Positions 13,031 to 25,226 of a DNA stretch of 64,000 nt are shown here, one piece after another. Within the stretch, counting starts at the first letter, position 1; every line of letters begins with the position of its first letter. A program made the position numbers and the translations under genes. Origin of the DNA: Acestrorhynchus altus (taxonomy: Eukaryota; Chordata; Actinopteri; Characiformes; Acestrorhynchidae); contig CM067508.1 of NCBI GenBank assembly GCA_034509495.1, forward strand, positions 22,026,617-22,090,616, read 5' to 3'. The notes below the pieces were generated by a model. That model worked only from the letters and a program-made list of their open reading frames with translations. It did not search any database and had not been told where the DNA came from.

Positions 13031-13330
13031 CCACTACATGGACAAAACCATGGGTATCAAAAAGAATGTATCCTGCTTTTGTTGGAGTAACTGTTTCTAC
13101 TGTTCAGGGATGACAAGAGATTTACAAGATTTTGGAACATTGTTGTGAGGATTTCATTGCATTCAGCCATATAAACATTGGTGATGTCAGTATGTTCTGC
13201 CTCATACCCAATACCCCAATGGATGGAGCACCGTAGTTCCAGAGAACACAGTTCCACTGCTCCAAAGCTCAATGCTGGAGGGCTCCTACACGGACACTCC
13301 CCAAGGCATTAGGCAGAGTGGCAAAAGGTT
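13031..13330 (+). mobile_element. MITE copy, truncated at the right end
   Basis: It starts with a terminal-repeat-like 'cactacatggacaaaacca' and continues with 'ttttgttggagtaactgt', then 'ttgcattcagccatata' and 'ccactgctccaaagctcaatgctggag'. This is the same internal order as the complete copy at 60336-60797. The right third is missing. Confidence 0.6.
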
Positions 13331-14320
13331 TATTTTTTATGTTTAATTATGTATATAAATATTTTATCTACACACTCAAATAAGTGGTGTGTGCTATTCC
13401 AAACCTAGTTCATATGTAAGCGGTTTAAAACACAGTCCTGCTGCATCTGAAACACTGCCTCAATTGAAGATGAAATAGATTTCATACATGAATACATAAT
13501 ACATTTCCATCTACTATGCAGTGGTGTGTGGCAAATGTTTCAAATGTTAATGCCCTACTGGTCACTACAGCAACAGATGAAGCAGAGAAGCATCTTACTG
13601 GCTGCTTTCTATACTGCTGGCTCCCCACTAAGCCCCACCCACACAAGCTCATTTCTGAACCCCTGCTTTTTAAAGATGAACTGAAACAAACCCTAGCCAG
13701 CACAGTGGAGAGGCGGAACTGGAACAAGGAAGGGAGTAGAGTGCGTTTAAAGCAATGCTGCCCTTTTCAGCCCTTTTTACATAGAGAGAGGTCCAGGCTG
13801 TAGTCACTCTAAATGAAAAACGCTAAAACTGCTCAGAGAAACAGGATCTCTCACCCAGTGGCTCTGATAGATAAATAATAATTCTGATCAACAGATGGTC
13901 CAGGTCATTAGATTATGGAGACATCAGGGAAGCCTACAGTGCAGAATCATGAAAACCATCTCTTTCTATATCCATAAATTACACCTCATGTAGCAGGAAA
14001 TGACATCATATGCCACGAAAAAGAAGCATTTGTTTTACCTGTTTAACACATTTTCTGTTATGTTCAAAGAAACTCTTTACTCCTGGAGCCCTTTTGTAGT
14101 CTGTTCTGAAACCTTAAATCATTATAGTATCCAAATATATTTATTTATTTATCCCAAATAAATAAATAAATACACTGAAATGATTACTGTGCCTGCCAAG
14201 CTACACATCCCAGATGCTCTGATTGCTGTGTTTCGTTGCATGCCGCCACTCAAAGCCTGTGCAAATGGTCAGTAGGAGAGCCAGAATACCACAGCTGAGC
14301 TTTGCTTGGCCCTGCTGGCC

Positions 14321-14378
<58 letters not shown>

Positions 14379-15253
14379 GTGTGTGTGTGTGTATGTGTGT
14401 GTGTGTGGTTGTTGGGGGCAGCTGGGGGGACTGAAACATGGCCCTCCATTTATGAAGCCTGACCCTGTTTTGTAAGCTATCTGCCGGCTAGGTTTTCAGG
14501 GACTGATAGGAGGTCAGCTGCATTTTTATGTGCGGAATAATAATGGGAAGCGTGATCGGCACTGCTGCCCTGGAATCTGTTCTGCAGCACTGGGGAAAGA
14601 GTTCAAAGGGACAGCACGTAATTCCCTATTTCTGAGGCAGAATCCAATATTGCAAGCTCACTGCCAGGCCAACTCACCCAACACACAGTCTTTGCCCCAG
14701 CACATACTTCAGGTCAGCAGTTCTACTGTGTAGAATAATCAGGACACAGACTGTGACGGACTGTGGCCGGGCAGGTTCCGCTGTTCAAGATGGACACCAT
14801 CTAAACACATAAATAAAAACAATGCTGCCTTCCTCCTTCACCAACAGCACCAGTACGAGGTGGTTTACAGAGCTGCATATTGTCTTCCACCAGTCATTGC
14901 AATTATACCTCGCATCCCTCCAAAACAGCCTCTCAGGAACCAAACTTTATCTCAGATTGGATTAAAGACTTAAAGTCAGTCACTCAGTCATGTGCAGCCT
15001 TAATTATTCTCAAGAAATTGCCTTCATTTCTCTTCTCTTGATTCTCATCAGTGACCAGAGTGCACTCATCAACATCTCATCATGTTTTAGATCTCAGAGC
15101 TTAAAGAGCACTCTAGCGGGGGGTCCTGGCTTGTTTTAATAAGGGGGTGAGAGGGGCAGAGGTAGTATAATCTTTGTACTGCAAAAAAAAAAAAAGGTAT
15201 GAATATAATTATATTTATTATTATGATACGTGATGATTCACTGTATATGCCAG
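13331..15253. other. Intergenic, with (GT)n at 14324-14408
   Basis: An imperfect (GT)n microsatellite interrupted by 'atgtatgt' lies at 14324-14408. The plus frame at 13516-13803 (95 codons) has no recognisable domain and no splice evidence. A poly-A run lies at 15183-15195. Otherwise I see nothing. Confidence 0.45.
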
Positions 15254-15830
15254 TGTAACTTTGTCAGCTACTTCGTTAAAACTACCTCCTTGTTTATGCA
15301 CTCATTGCCTATTTCATCAGCTCCACTTACCATACAGGAGCACTTTGTACTTCTATAATTACAGACTGTAATCCATCTGTTTCTCTGCATACTTTGTTGG
15401 TCCCCCTTTTATTCTGTTCTTCAATGATCAGGATCCCATAGGACCACCACAGAGTAGATGTTATTTCAGTGGTGGGTCATTCTCAACACTTCCGTGACAC
15501 TGATATGGTGATGGTATGTTAGTGTTAGACCCAGCAGTGCAGCTTAAGTGTTCAAACATTGTATCCACTCACTGTTCATTAGACACTCCTACCCAGTTGG
15601 TTCCCCTTGCACAAGTAAAATCAGAATGCACAGTTTGTGTTGGTCATCCACCAGTTGTTCATCCGTCCATACAGGATGATTTCTAGTTTTTGGATTGGTT
15701 GTTGGATTATTCTCAGTCCAGCAGTGACCCTGAGATGTTTAAACACTCCAGCAGCACTGCTGTGTTGGATCCACTCATACCAGTCAAACATATTCTAACA
15801 CACACTGTCACTGCAGTGAGAATCACCTAG
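15254..15830 (+). repeat. Dispersed repeat of unassigned class
   Basis: Blocks such as 'cattctcaacacttccgtgac', 'gtgttagacccagcagtgc', 'cactcctacccagttggt' and 'aaacactccagcagcactgctgtgttgg' match my memory of a very common fish interspersed repeat. I cannot verify the family here. No coding capacity is seen. Confidence 0.45.
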
Positions 15831-15964
15831 ATTGGGTCTTGACCATTGAGGAGCAGGATGAAAGAACGATGAAAGAAGGTTAACAAAGTATGCAGACAAA
15901 CAGGTGAACTACAGTCTGTACGTATAGAACTAAATATTGTAAATATTGTACATAAATATTGTAA

Positions 15965-16270
15965 GTTGAGCTGTAAGTGGATGGTATGGCGCAACAGATA
16001 ACACCACCAGTGTACCACAACACCATGTGGGAGACTTGGGTTTGATTCCCAGTCTGGGCAACTATGGAATGGTGGATTTTCCCCTCCTGTTTCAGGAGTA
16101 TTTAATTCCATATAGGTATTTGTGTTCAACAGGATCTAAGCGTGAGGAATCTCAAGATTCTAGCCTCGTCTACTAGCTAAGGATATTTTCTGAGTGAACA
16201 GCAAAGCACTTTTGTAAGTCGCTCTGGATAAGGGTGTCTGCTAATTGCCATAAATGTAAATGTAAATGTA
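15965..16270 (+). mobile_element. tRNA-headed SINE with L2-type tail
   Basis: The head contains an A-box-like 'tggcgcaacagat' (about 15988-16000) and a B-box-like 'gggtttgattccc' (16038-16050), the split pol III promoter of a tRNA-derived SINE. The tail 'gtcgctctggataagggtg' then 'tctgctaattgccataaatg' ends in (TAAATG)n, the fish L2-type 3' end used for retrotransposition. Confidence 0.75.
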
Positions 16271-16397
16271 ATGCCGTGCTACACCAATACAAGTGCTTGG
16301 GCAAGACTCCTAACACCACTCTGACCCACCTCTGTAATGCGAATAACCTTATAAGTCATAAGAGCATCTGCTACATGCCATAAATGTAAATGTAATG
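16271..16397 (+). mobile_element. Second, 5'-truncated SINE-like tail in tandem
   Basis: Directly after the (TAAATG)n of the previous SINE, a second tail-like stretch ends 'gagcatctgctacatgccataaatgtaaatg'-style (split here as 'gcatctgctacatgccat' plus 'aaatgtaaatg'). It suggests insertion into the tail of the first copy, or a dimeric element. Confidence 0.5.
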
Positions 16398-18059
16398 ATA
16401 CAATGGACAATGAGTGTAGATGCAAGGAGGTCAGTCAGTGAATGTAAATACAGTAAAGACTTAAAAACAACAGTAATCAGTGCCGCTCTGAACTGTGCAC
16501 TGAATGAGTTTCTGCTTATTCAGAAAAATACAGCACACCCAACAATGCAGGAATCTTCATTGATCTGTTGTGTAATGGGTACATGGAACACAGGAGCTGA
16601 TTCTACACATTTCTACATTTTGAATAATGCAGTGTCTAGGATGAAGCAGATATTCACAGAGAGAAGACACTCAAAGGCTTTAATTGCAAAATTATGATCC
16701 AAAGGTACAAGTACAAAAGCAGAGCAAGGTCATAACCAAGAGAACAATAAGCAGATACATGGGTAGGACAACACCACAGTCAAAAAGCCAAAAAGGACTA
16801 AACAATATGTATAGATAATCAAACATTATCAAAACATGGATAATAAGGCAAACTTAGAAAAACAAAAGGCAAAACAGATAGGAACACTTGCTATGCTTAT
16901 GAAAACATGAAGGCAATGCTTTGCCATGAGATACAGGAGAAATTTCAGAAACGATATGTGTACTGAATATAGTTTGACCCTTATAGAATATAGAATGACT
17001 GATACCACCCAGATACACAGAAATCAAACTGAACAGAGAATTTTACAAAGTAACAAAGTGTAATTTTATTACCCAGACTATGACTCAACCTATACCTAAA
17101 CTTAACCTAACCCTTATCCTAACATGACCTGAACCATAACCAGAGATGGACTGGCCATCAGGAGAATCAGGAAAATTCCCGGTGGGAATGAATGTGGACT
17201 GTTGAGACTGTAGGTCAATGGGGCAGGTCAACTAAACCTCTTTCCTTAATTGTGCTAATCTATATATCATGGTCTCAATAATTATACGGAGCTGACCAGC
17301 TAATGGATCCACATGTGTACCAGATTAGCAGAATCAAGGAATGGACATTCCAGTAAAGAATTCAGACTCATCCACCCATTAGCAGTTTACTCCAAAACAC
17401 TGTGTCACTGAGCTGCACAATAAAGCCAGAATTCTATACAATCTGACCGCAATACAAAAGATTTTACACACATCTTTTACACAAATATTCACATATTTAT
17501 TGACTGCGAGACCATTTCAATTTAATATCTACTGTTTTACCATTTTATTTCCCAGCAAAACAACCTTCTCCATGTAGCCTATGTGGATCCTATGTGGATC
17601 CTATGTGCCCTTAGAGCAGCAGATCTCTACTGAAGGCTCAAATAAATGAATATATAAATATTTATATTAAAATATATATTACCCTCAATATTCATTGCAC
17701 ATGTTTTTCATTGTACAGAAATCATATTGTGGAATGAAATGCTATCTGATGGATCAGTTACACAAATTTCAGCTTTAGGCCACTCTCGCTTACAGATACA
17801 GATATTTTGAACACTAAACATATAAATAGAAACAGGTAACAGCACTGAATAAAACTCTTGGCTGTATAAGCTCATTGTTGAGTTCTTTGAACCATTGACT
17901 TTCACAGTTAAATACAGCAGGATCCTCTGATTATGAGGCAGAACTCTCCCAGTGTACAACTTTCTGCTCAGCATTAACCAGCCTTAACCCGGTGTTGCAG
18001 GCTGAGGGCAGTTGTAGCACAGTGTGGTATTCCTTTTCAGCCTGACCTGCGTTAAGATA
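16398..18059. other. Intergenic, nothing recognised
   Basis: AT-rich. A short 'ttaacctaacccttatcctaac' stretch near 17101-17122 is weakly telomere-like but degenerate, and a 'ctatgtggatc' duplication occurs at 17578-17600. No gene. Confidence 0.4.
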
Positions 18060-18390
18060 GCTTCATCAGAGTTCTCCACCAGTTTGCTCCACTTGTATCC
18101 TCACCAGCATTCAAACACAACCCTCCAACGATGTGCTCCATCAGCAAGTTCCACTAGTCTTTTTCCCTGGAGTGCTCTATCAGTGTGCTCCAACAGTGTT
18201 TAATTACAGTGTTCGACCAGAGTTCTCTACCACAGTCCTCCACGAGCATGCTCCACCAGAGTTCTCTACAAGCATGTTCTACTAGAGTTGTCTACCAAAG
18301 TGCTCCATCAAAGTGCTCCACCACTGTGCTACATCACCCTGTTCCTCCAGAGAGCTCTAACAGCACTCTCCACCAGCATGCTCCACTACC
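18060..18390 (+). repeat. Degenerate 'gtgctccaccagagttctct' minisatellite
   Basis: Repeated variants of 'tgctccaccag', 'agttctctacaagcatg' and 'agtgctccatcaaagtgctcc' recur about every 15-18 bp. The plus frame at 18185-18556 is open because of the repeat and continues into a (CT)n Ser/Leu run; it is not a credible gene. Confidence 0.6.
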
Positions 18391-18479
18391 TGTGCTGGAG
18401 GTAATTCCTCTCCTAGGAAGGCCGCTCCATTTCCTCTTCTGCAATTTCATTCTTGGGCTCATCCCCCACTTTCCTTTCA

Positions 18480-18482
18480 CTC

Positions 18483-18520
<38 letters not shown>

Positions 18521-18532
18521 CCACTCTCTCTC
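18480..18532 (+). repeat. (TC)n microsatellite
   Basis: Imperfect CT/TC array, first member of the microsatellite cluster spanning 18.5-20.5 kb. Confidence 0.95.
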
Positions 18533-18844
18533 ATCCTGCTTTTTGCACAGTGCTGACAGTGCTGTGTCTAATGTAGCATGAGTCAAACTTTACAGCGCTC
18601 CAGGGCAGAGCAGAGCCAGCCTACTGAGTCACCAGAGACACACATATCAGGGTTTGGGGGGTACAGGAGTAATGGGCAGCGGACATTCTGTCAGAGCCAG
18701 CGTAATAAACAATAAATAAGCAGCAACAACACTCCTGGGGTTTACCTTCAAATCAGCAGCACAGCTTTATTGGGAGGATTTTTTGGAGCTCAAACACCCA
18801 CACTGTAACAGGGTGGTAAAAATGATCATTATCATGCCTGAGAG

Positions 18845-18973
<129 letters not shown>

Positions 18974-19688
18974 TTTATGTAATTATCCACATACCAGTCC
19001 CAATGTACCCTGCCCTGGTGCTCTGGTGTTTAATAGTGAAGAAGGTTTCAGCTCCTGCAATGGTCTGATTCCAGTGATTTAGTCTAATTAGACAGTCTAG
19101 ATAGCAATTAGTTCCACTGGGGCTCAAACAATGGCTATAAATTTACTGAATATTATGAATGTGTGTACAAGCCATCAAATCAACAACATCAATTCCCCAT
19201 CAGGCTCAGTGAATGTCTGTTATAGAGGTGATACCTTTTTGTCTGATATTGAAAAACACTAAGCCTATTGCACTGATACCAGTACTGATGCCATTACGTT
19301 TGAAATGCCTCTGTGGTTATAAAGTACTGAATGCATATATAAATAGTCTTTGTATTTATTTCAACTACACTGTACATTGCAAATCAAACAATTAACAGCT
19401 AACCTCAGTCAGGAATTAAGTTTACTGTCTTTTTATTGTTTATTGTTTGCATGTTTTAAAAATAATAGTAATCAATGTTGAGCTGAACTGCATTCTGAGT
19501 TTGTGGTCACTTAGAAAAACACCCCCAGCAATACTGAAATCATCACCATACAAATGTTATTCCTTATTGGTCACACCAAATACCACCCCTCCCCACCCCC
19601 ATGTACTCAGAGTTAGTGATTTTATATCAACACAAACCACAACAAAATAGTCTCCTGTAAGCTGAATGACTCTGGCTTGGATGTGGCT

Positions 19689-19695
19689 ATGTGTG

Positions 19696-19753
<58 letters not shown>

Positions 19754-19762
19754 TGTGTGTGA
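19689..19762 (+). repeat. (GT)n microsatellite
   Basis: GT array with single interruptions ('gcgt', 'gtct'). Confidence 0.97.
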
Positions 19763-19824
19763 TGGAATAATTAACAGTTCAGTAAAGAAAACATGTAGAC
19801 CAGAAAAAACAACCATGCATGCAG

Positions 19825-19826
<2 letters not shown>

Positions 19827-19920
<94 letters not shown>

Positions 19921-19981
19921 TCAGAGACTTAACCTCACATAAACAACCTCCCACCGTCCCACCCACACAACCCTGCACACA

Positions 19982-20059
<78 letters not shown>
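19827..20059 (+). repeat. Compound (TC)n-(AC)n ... (AC)n microsatellites
   Basis: About 50 bp of TC runs into about 40 bp of AC. After a 65-bp unique spacer, a second pure AC array of about 75 bp follows. A 279-codon frame crossing these arrays is almost entirely dipeptide repeat and is rejected as a gene. Confidence 0.97.
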
Positions 20060-20060
<1 letters not shown>

Positions 20061-20367
20061 GCAGACATACAGGCCTTCTTTTCATCTTGTTGGGGAACGC
20101 TCAGAGGAAAATACGCTCGAGTTCATGGAAATCAAGTCTGTATCCATAAATCTCCCTCACTTACACACATGCATCACTTATACTCACACACACATACACA
20201 ACCTGCACACACCCTGCACCCAAGCCTATACATCATAGTGCAAAGGCTCTTGGCCTCCCAGCCCTGTCAGCACTTCACAGACCACTTCACCCTCCTCCAC
20301 CCACTACAGCTCCCCCCACCATCTATATGCCCATTCCAATCAAAAATGTTTATGCTTTATTTATTTA

Positions 20368-20369
<2 letters not shown>

Positions 20370-20446
<77 letters not shown>
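20370..20446 (+). repeat. (GT)n microsatellite
   Basis: Perfect GT array of about 38 units ending at 'ttttggggggct'. Confidence 0.98.
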
Positions 20447-20450
<4 letters not shown>

Positions 20451-21059
20451 GGGGGGCTGTTCAGTGGTAAAACTGCTACAGCTCTGATATGCCAGGCCAC
20501 CTGTTTATGGAGATGAGGTTTGATGCTTTCACCTATGAGTGTGTGCAGTGGTGCAGTATCACACTGCTGACCCCACCCCCTTACCCCACCTCCTTAATGC
20601 AACGTGTCTTTAAAAAAACACAAAACTGAATCCTCCACAGTTTACTTTGAATAAGAGTTGTCTATATGGGCATCTTAACCAGTGGACTCAGTTTGTTGAT
20701 GCCCTAAGTGTAAATGTTTGAAGAGATAAAGTGAAATTTATTAAACAAACATATGTTTAAGATTCTGTACATTCTCTTTATTTGCTTTGATTTTTAGAAA
20801 ATGATGTATTTAATGTGCCATTACATTTATACACATCATGTTTAGTGTTCAATCAGTAAATGAACTGTAACAATGCTTTAGATTGTGCAAAAGTGTGTCT
20901 CTGTAGAAGATGTGGCTGATTGCCCTGAGTTCCCACGAGCATGCGGTAAGTTGCTTCATTGCCCCAAGTTTGTCTCTTGTGGGTGTGTTCAAGGCCACTC
21001 GCATTGCGTGTGGGCATGTAGAAGGTCCAGCTTCAGACAAATGTAATAGCCAAAATAAA
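20447..21059. other. Intergenic, nothing recognised
   Basis: No gene, RNA or transposon end found. Confidence 0.4.
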
Positions 21060-21260
21060 TACTACATACGTATCCTTAGGATACAACACACACACCATTA
21101 CACTCACACCTATGGTGAGATTTAACGTGGTCAATTCACCTATCGTGCATTTTTGGGAGGCAGGAGGAAATTGTAGTACCTGGAGGAAACCCCTCACAGA
21201 CAGCAGGAATCCCAAGCAGAAATCAAATCACCTACCCCAGGCCCCTGGAGCTCTGTGGCA
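21060..21260 (+). repeat. Degenerate copy of the repeat seen at 63710-64000
   Basis: It shares 'caattcacctatcgtgcat' and 'acctggaggaaacccctcac' with the cleaner copy at the right edge of the window, in the same order. Likely 3' region of a fish non-LTR element, strongly diverged. Confidence 0.5.
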
Positions 21261-21866
21261 CAAGCACTACCTAATGTAAAGTCAGTTAGTTTAATTTGTT
21301 GTGGTTAGTTTTCTTGTTTTTGGTGATGTCACAAATAATTACATTGGAACTTACATCACCTATGTTCAGTGCACAGCAATTTCATCATGCCCACTCACAA
21401 TGAGATCACCAGGAGAGTTAAGGTCTGGACTGTTTTTGGATTCAACCAGTGAGTGCACATTCCATTTACATATTACTTATTACATGTTAAAGGTACAGAC
21501 TGCTTATTGTGAGTAACCATAACCCGAGCCACGTAAAATGAAAAAGTGTTTTTGGGTTAAAAACTCATACAATGATTATAACCGAATCTACAAGACACAA
21601 AATACAGTAATATGTAGAATATGGACCCTTTAGCAATTTTATCCTCACAAATCATATATTGTGTTAATTTTCCCTTTTTGATTTAAAGCTGGACTGACCA
21701 CTGGTTAAACCCCATGGTTAAGTCCTCCAGCAATGTTTAGTGTGACAAAGTGATGCAGCAATTGTAGGTCAATCTGGTTTTACTTTTAAACCACAACAGT
21801 AATAAACTTTCCCTCTGCCCCAAATCTGATTATTATTATTGTTTAATATTTAATATTATAATTAAT

Positions 21867-21870
<4 letters not shown>

Positions 21871-21950
<80 letters not shown>
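21871..21950 (+). repeat. (AAT)n microsatellite
   Basis: About 26 perfect trinucleotide units. Confidence 0.98.
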
Positions 21951-22269
21951 TCTTTTCAGAGGCACTGCAATCAATATTTACTGAACTTTTAAACAATCAC
22001 AACCACAGTCAATTTAAAAACAATCCTACCTCAAGGCTAAAGAAATGATCATTTAATAACAAATAGGCCTTACGGCACAGGTAATATTGCTCCAGGGAAG
22101 GTTCACAAGTAAGACATTAAACATAAAATCAAACATTGTCACAACAAGAGATGTGCCTTCTTTTATCTATAATTATTAATGATCTGGAAAAGTGTACTTA
22201 AAAAATAGTTACATATCTGAGTGTGTGTATAATCGCTATAATATTTAATCACCTACCCCTTCTAAAAGT

Positions 22270-22494
22270 CTAAATGTGATGCTCGGTGGAGAAGTGAGGG
22301 CAGGAAGTAACATCACCAGCTTCCAGTGACACCCTGTTCAGGCGGCACGAAGCGTGGAACTGAAACACAAATACACTGATTACAGCTGCTGCTACTACCA
22401 TCATCATCACTGTCACAGAGCCTTCCTCTGAAGAAGACGTAGTTCCTAAAGAACACAGAGAAAACATGACTCCTACAGAGAAAGTGTTCTTCAC
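22270..22494 (-). CDS. Possible small membrane protein or terminal exon (weak)
   Basis: A minus frame encodes a 74-residue peptide. Around residues 19-27 there is a Ser/Glu-rich stretch (TTSSSEEGS), then a convincing transmembrane-like segment at about residues 28-44 (VTVMMMVVAAAVISVFVFQ) followed by a short Cys/Arg-containing tail and a stop. On the same strand 'tgttctttag' just before 'gaactacg' could be a splice acceptor, so it might instead be the last exon of a type I membrane protein. I do not recognise the family and no partner exon was found. Chance cannot be excluded. Confidence 0.2.
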   Translation of the reverse strand: MKNTFSVGVMFSLCSLGTTSSSEEGSVTVMMMVVAAAVISVFVFQFHASCRLNRVSLEAGDVTSCPHFSTEHHI

Positions 22495-22654
22495 AGTGAA
22501 CTACTGGGGTGACTGGAATGGACCGTGGACGTTCTGTGAAGTTTCAGTGTTCCCCAAATTCACTACAAATGTCTACTTTAAAGGTTTTAGTAGCCAAAAC
22601 ATAAATGCTTTTTATGGATAGGAGGCCAAAATATACACAAAATGTATGTATGTA

Positions 22655-22835
22655 AATGAATGATGCTTCGTCTTCCTCTTTCAGCTGCTCCCTCCAGGGG
22701 TCGCCACAGTGGACCATCCGCCCAATCCGCATTACAGGTTTGGCACAATTTTTACACCAGATGCCCTTCCTGATGCAACCCTGATCATTTATCTGGGCTT
22801 GGGACTGGCACCAGAAATGCACACACTACACCCCT
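22655..22835 (+). repeat. Dispersed LINE-type tail ('ggggtcgccacag' repeat)
   Basis: It contains 'tcagctgctccctccagggg' followed by 'tcgccacagtggaccatcc' and 'agatgcccttcctgatgcaa', a block very common in fish genomes. A reverse-oriented copy of its first part lies at 34385-34465. Confidence 0.6.
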
Positions 22836-25059
22836 AATGGCTGGTTTATGTAAATGAATGATGCATTAATATTAATTTATAGAAATGTAGGTGCTGGCTC
22901 TCAGTGTTTCACTGGTTAACTCTGTAACATTTACATTAATACATATGTCCAGTGGTAAAATTGTGTTTCTGTATCCTTATTTAACACATTTTTTGTTTGT
23001 TTGTTTGTTTTTTGCAGATGACAGATTAACAGAAATGCCCAGTTAATTCTAGGCATGATTTAACAAGCATTGTAATAAAGTCACAATAGGACAACCAGAA
23101 TATAATCAGGTTTATTATGCTAAATTAAACATGGACAAATATGCTCAATTACATTTATGCTCAATGCTTCAATTACAGACTCAGCTTTTATTTGATTTGA
23201 TTGATTGCACAGAATGATTAACCTTACAGTTACAGTGTCTGTTACATGATTAAACCTTTAAATCAGTTTTGAGACATTTGAATGCAGACCTCCTTGCCTA
23301 TTCTATTCTGATAGAGTTAAAACTCTTAAATCCACATCTAACCCTAAAAAGTACTAAAAGTTTTCAACAACATTATGTATCAGTAAAATTAGCATGGATG
23401 GAAGTGACGTGGCCCGACCAGTATACACTAATTATTGAATCATCCCCACCAATAATTTCAGCCCCTCCACAAAAAACACTGATCTGTCAATGTCTAATTA
23501 ACCTGGAGGTGGAGAAAGGGTTAAATCCCTTTCTCTACTCAAGTCCTGCCTCCCTGTAACACATACGGTCAGTGTGACTGGCAGTGCCTTTCCCTGCTGT
23601 CACCAAGACTCTGTAGCTCAGTTTGGTTGTTAGCAGCACCAAAACTGGAAGGAAAACTTTCCAGCAGCGTTGCCAGGTTTGCTTGAAAATGCAATTGTGG
23701 GCTGTTTGAATATTCAAAGGTGCAGTTTTTTGGGCTTATTACACTCATTTTCCCTGAACACAAAAATGCTTTCACTACAAACATAACAAAAATGGAAACG
23801 TTTTTTTTGGTGTTGTGTCACTGACGTGGTGTAAAATAGTTGATGAGAGTTTGGAAAAGAGGAGTCCTGACAGCAAAGAGAAGCTTGAACTTGAGTGACA
23901 ATAGAAAGTGGATGAAGAATTGTCCAATAGTTCAAAATAGCTCTTCATGTAACCTGAATGACCAGAAATTCAGAAAGTTATGTTATTGAAGGATAGAAGA
24001 GAATACAGGAGAGGAAAGAACAGAAACTAGTCAATTTTCAGTCCATTAAGATTAAATACTGAAAGAAGAATTCTGTTGTTATTCTTAACTGTGTTACTAT
24101 TAAATGTTTTTGACTTGGATTTAAAATTACTGTAAAATAATAAGATTAAAATATTTAACAAATTATGTAAATAACACTAATAATATCACTGTAAACAAAA
24201 TGTATGATTTTGATTATAAAAATAAAAACTAAGATTGGTCCAAAGACTGGACTGAGATTTAAGGTGCTACTCTGGTGGTTCTTTCTTCAGACATCTGTTA
24301 CACTTTTGATTTTGGGCTTCAGCTTCTGTTGGGCCGGATTTATTTTTACTGCACCTGGAAACGCTGATCTCCAGTCATAACCGAGATTTACTGTGTATGA
24401 CTCAGGTGCAACGTGGGTGACAAAAGTTAGTGAAGGTGGCACCAAAAAAGAAGAAGGTGTACATAAGAAGCTATTTTTCCAAAGACACATGTAAGTCACT
24501 TAAAGTCAAGTTTGCTAATCAAATTTGTCCAACACAGTGATATTAATGGTAATACTAGGCTTTGGTGCACTGCATACCGCAGACTGAAGTCATCTGTAGC
24601 TATTGTTTGATTGTAACTTTGTTGGTTTTGTGGAGATTATGCAGCTTCATCTACTCTTATTATTGCTGATGCATGAATCCTGTTTCATTTGCACTATAGT
24701 TGAAGTAAACTGAAGTCTAAATGACTCCTTTGTCAGTCATTTGTTTAATATCAATTTATTATTTATCATTTTAAAATTCAAATTAATTAATTAAATTATG
24801 AATTGAGATTTGTAAGTCCCCACCGAGGTCAAGAGCAAATCTAGGCCTGTGAATCTATGCCTGCTTCCTGCCTGTTTAAGTCTGCATTCCTGACACTTTG
24901 GGGTAGATCAAGACATGATTTACATTTCTTGACAGAAGGGGGAGCCCAGGAGCAAGAAATAGATTCTTGCATAATGGTGCTTAAGATGAGTGTTTGAAAG
25001 TAGGCATTGCTCACAGATTCTTCTACCCCTCAAGACAATGAACAAGACAGAGCTAACAG

Positions 25060-25062
<3 letters not shown>
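22836..25062. other. Intergenic, nothing recognised
   Basis: AT-rich. A (GT)n array follows at 25063-25107. Minus frames at 23569-23935 and 24287-24499 have no recognisable domains. Confidence 0.4.

Positions 25063-25107
<45 letters not shown>
25063..25107 (+). repeat. (GT)n microsatellite
   Basis: About 22 GT units. Confidence 0.97.
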
Positions 25108-25108
<1 letters not shown>

Positions 25109-25226
25109 CAGTTTCAGGATTGATTTGTTCCAGGATCCAATCGGATTGATTCATTACTTTAATTATTCAGAGATAGCTGATATTAGAACAATGCAGTCTT
25201 CATATACTAAGTATACTATTACCGTA

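Noticed and set aside
13516..13803. 95-codon plus frame as a small gene
   Set aside because: No recognisable motif, promoter or splice context; the composition is unremarkable.
16038..16050. B-box suggesting a genuine tRNA gene
   Set aside because: The region does not fold to a tRNA cloverleaf by eye and is followed by a SINE body and tail.
17101..17122. Interstitial telomere-like sequence
   Set aside because: Only two or three imperfect hexamers; far too short and degenerate.
19677..20516. 279-codon open frame, the longest in the window
   Set aside because: It consists almost wholly of (GT), (TC) and (AC) arrays translated as dipeptide repeats, with no domain, splice support or codon bias.
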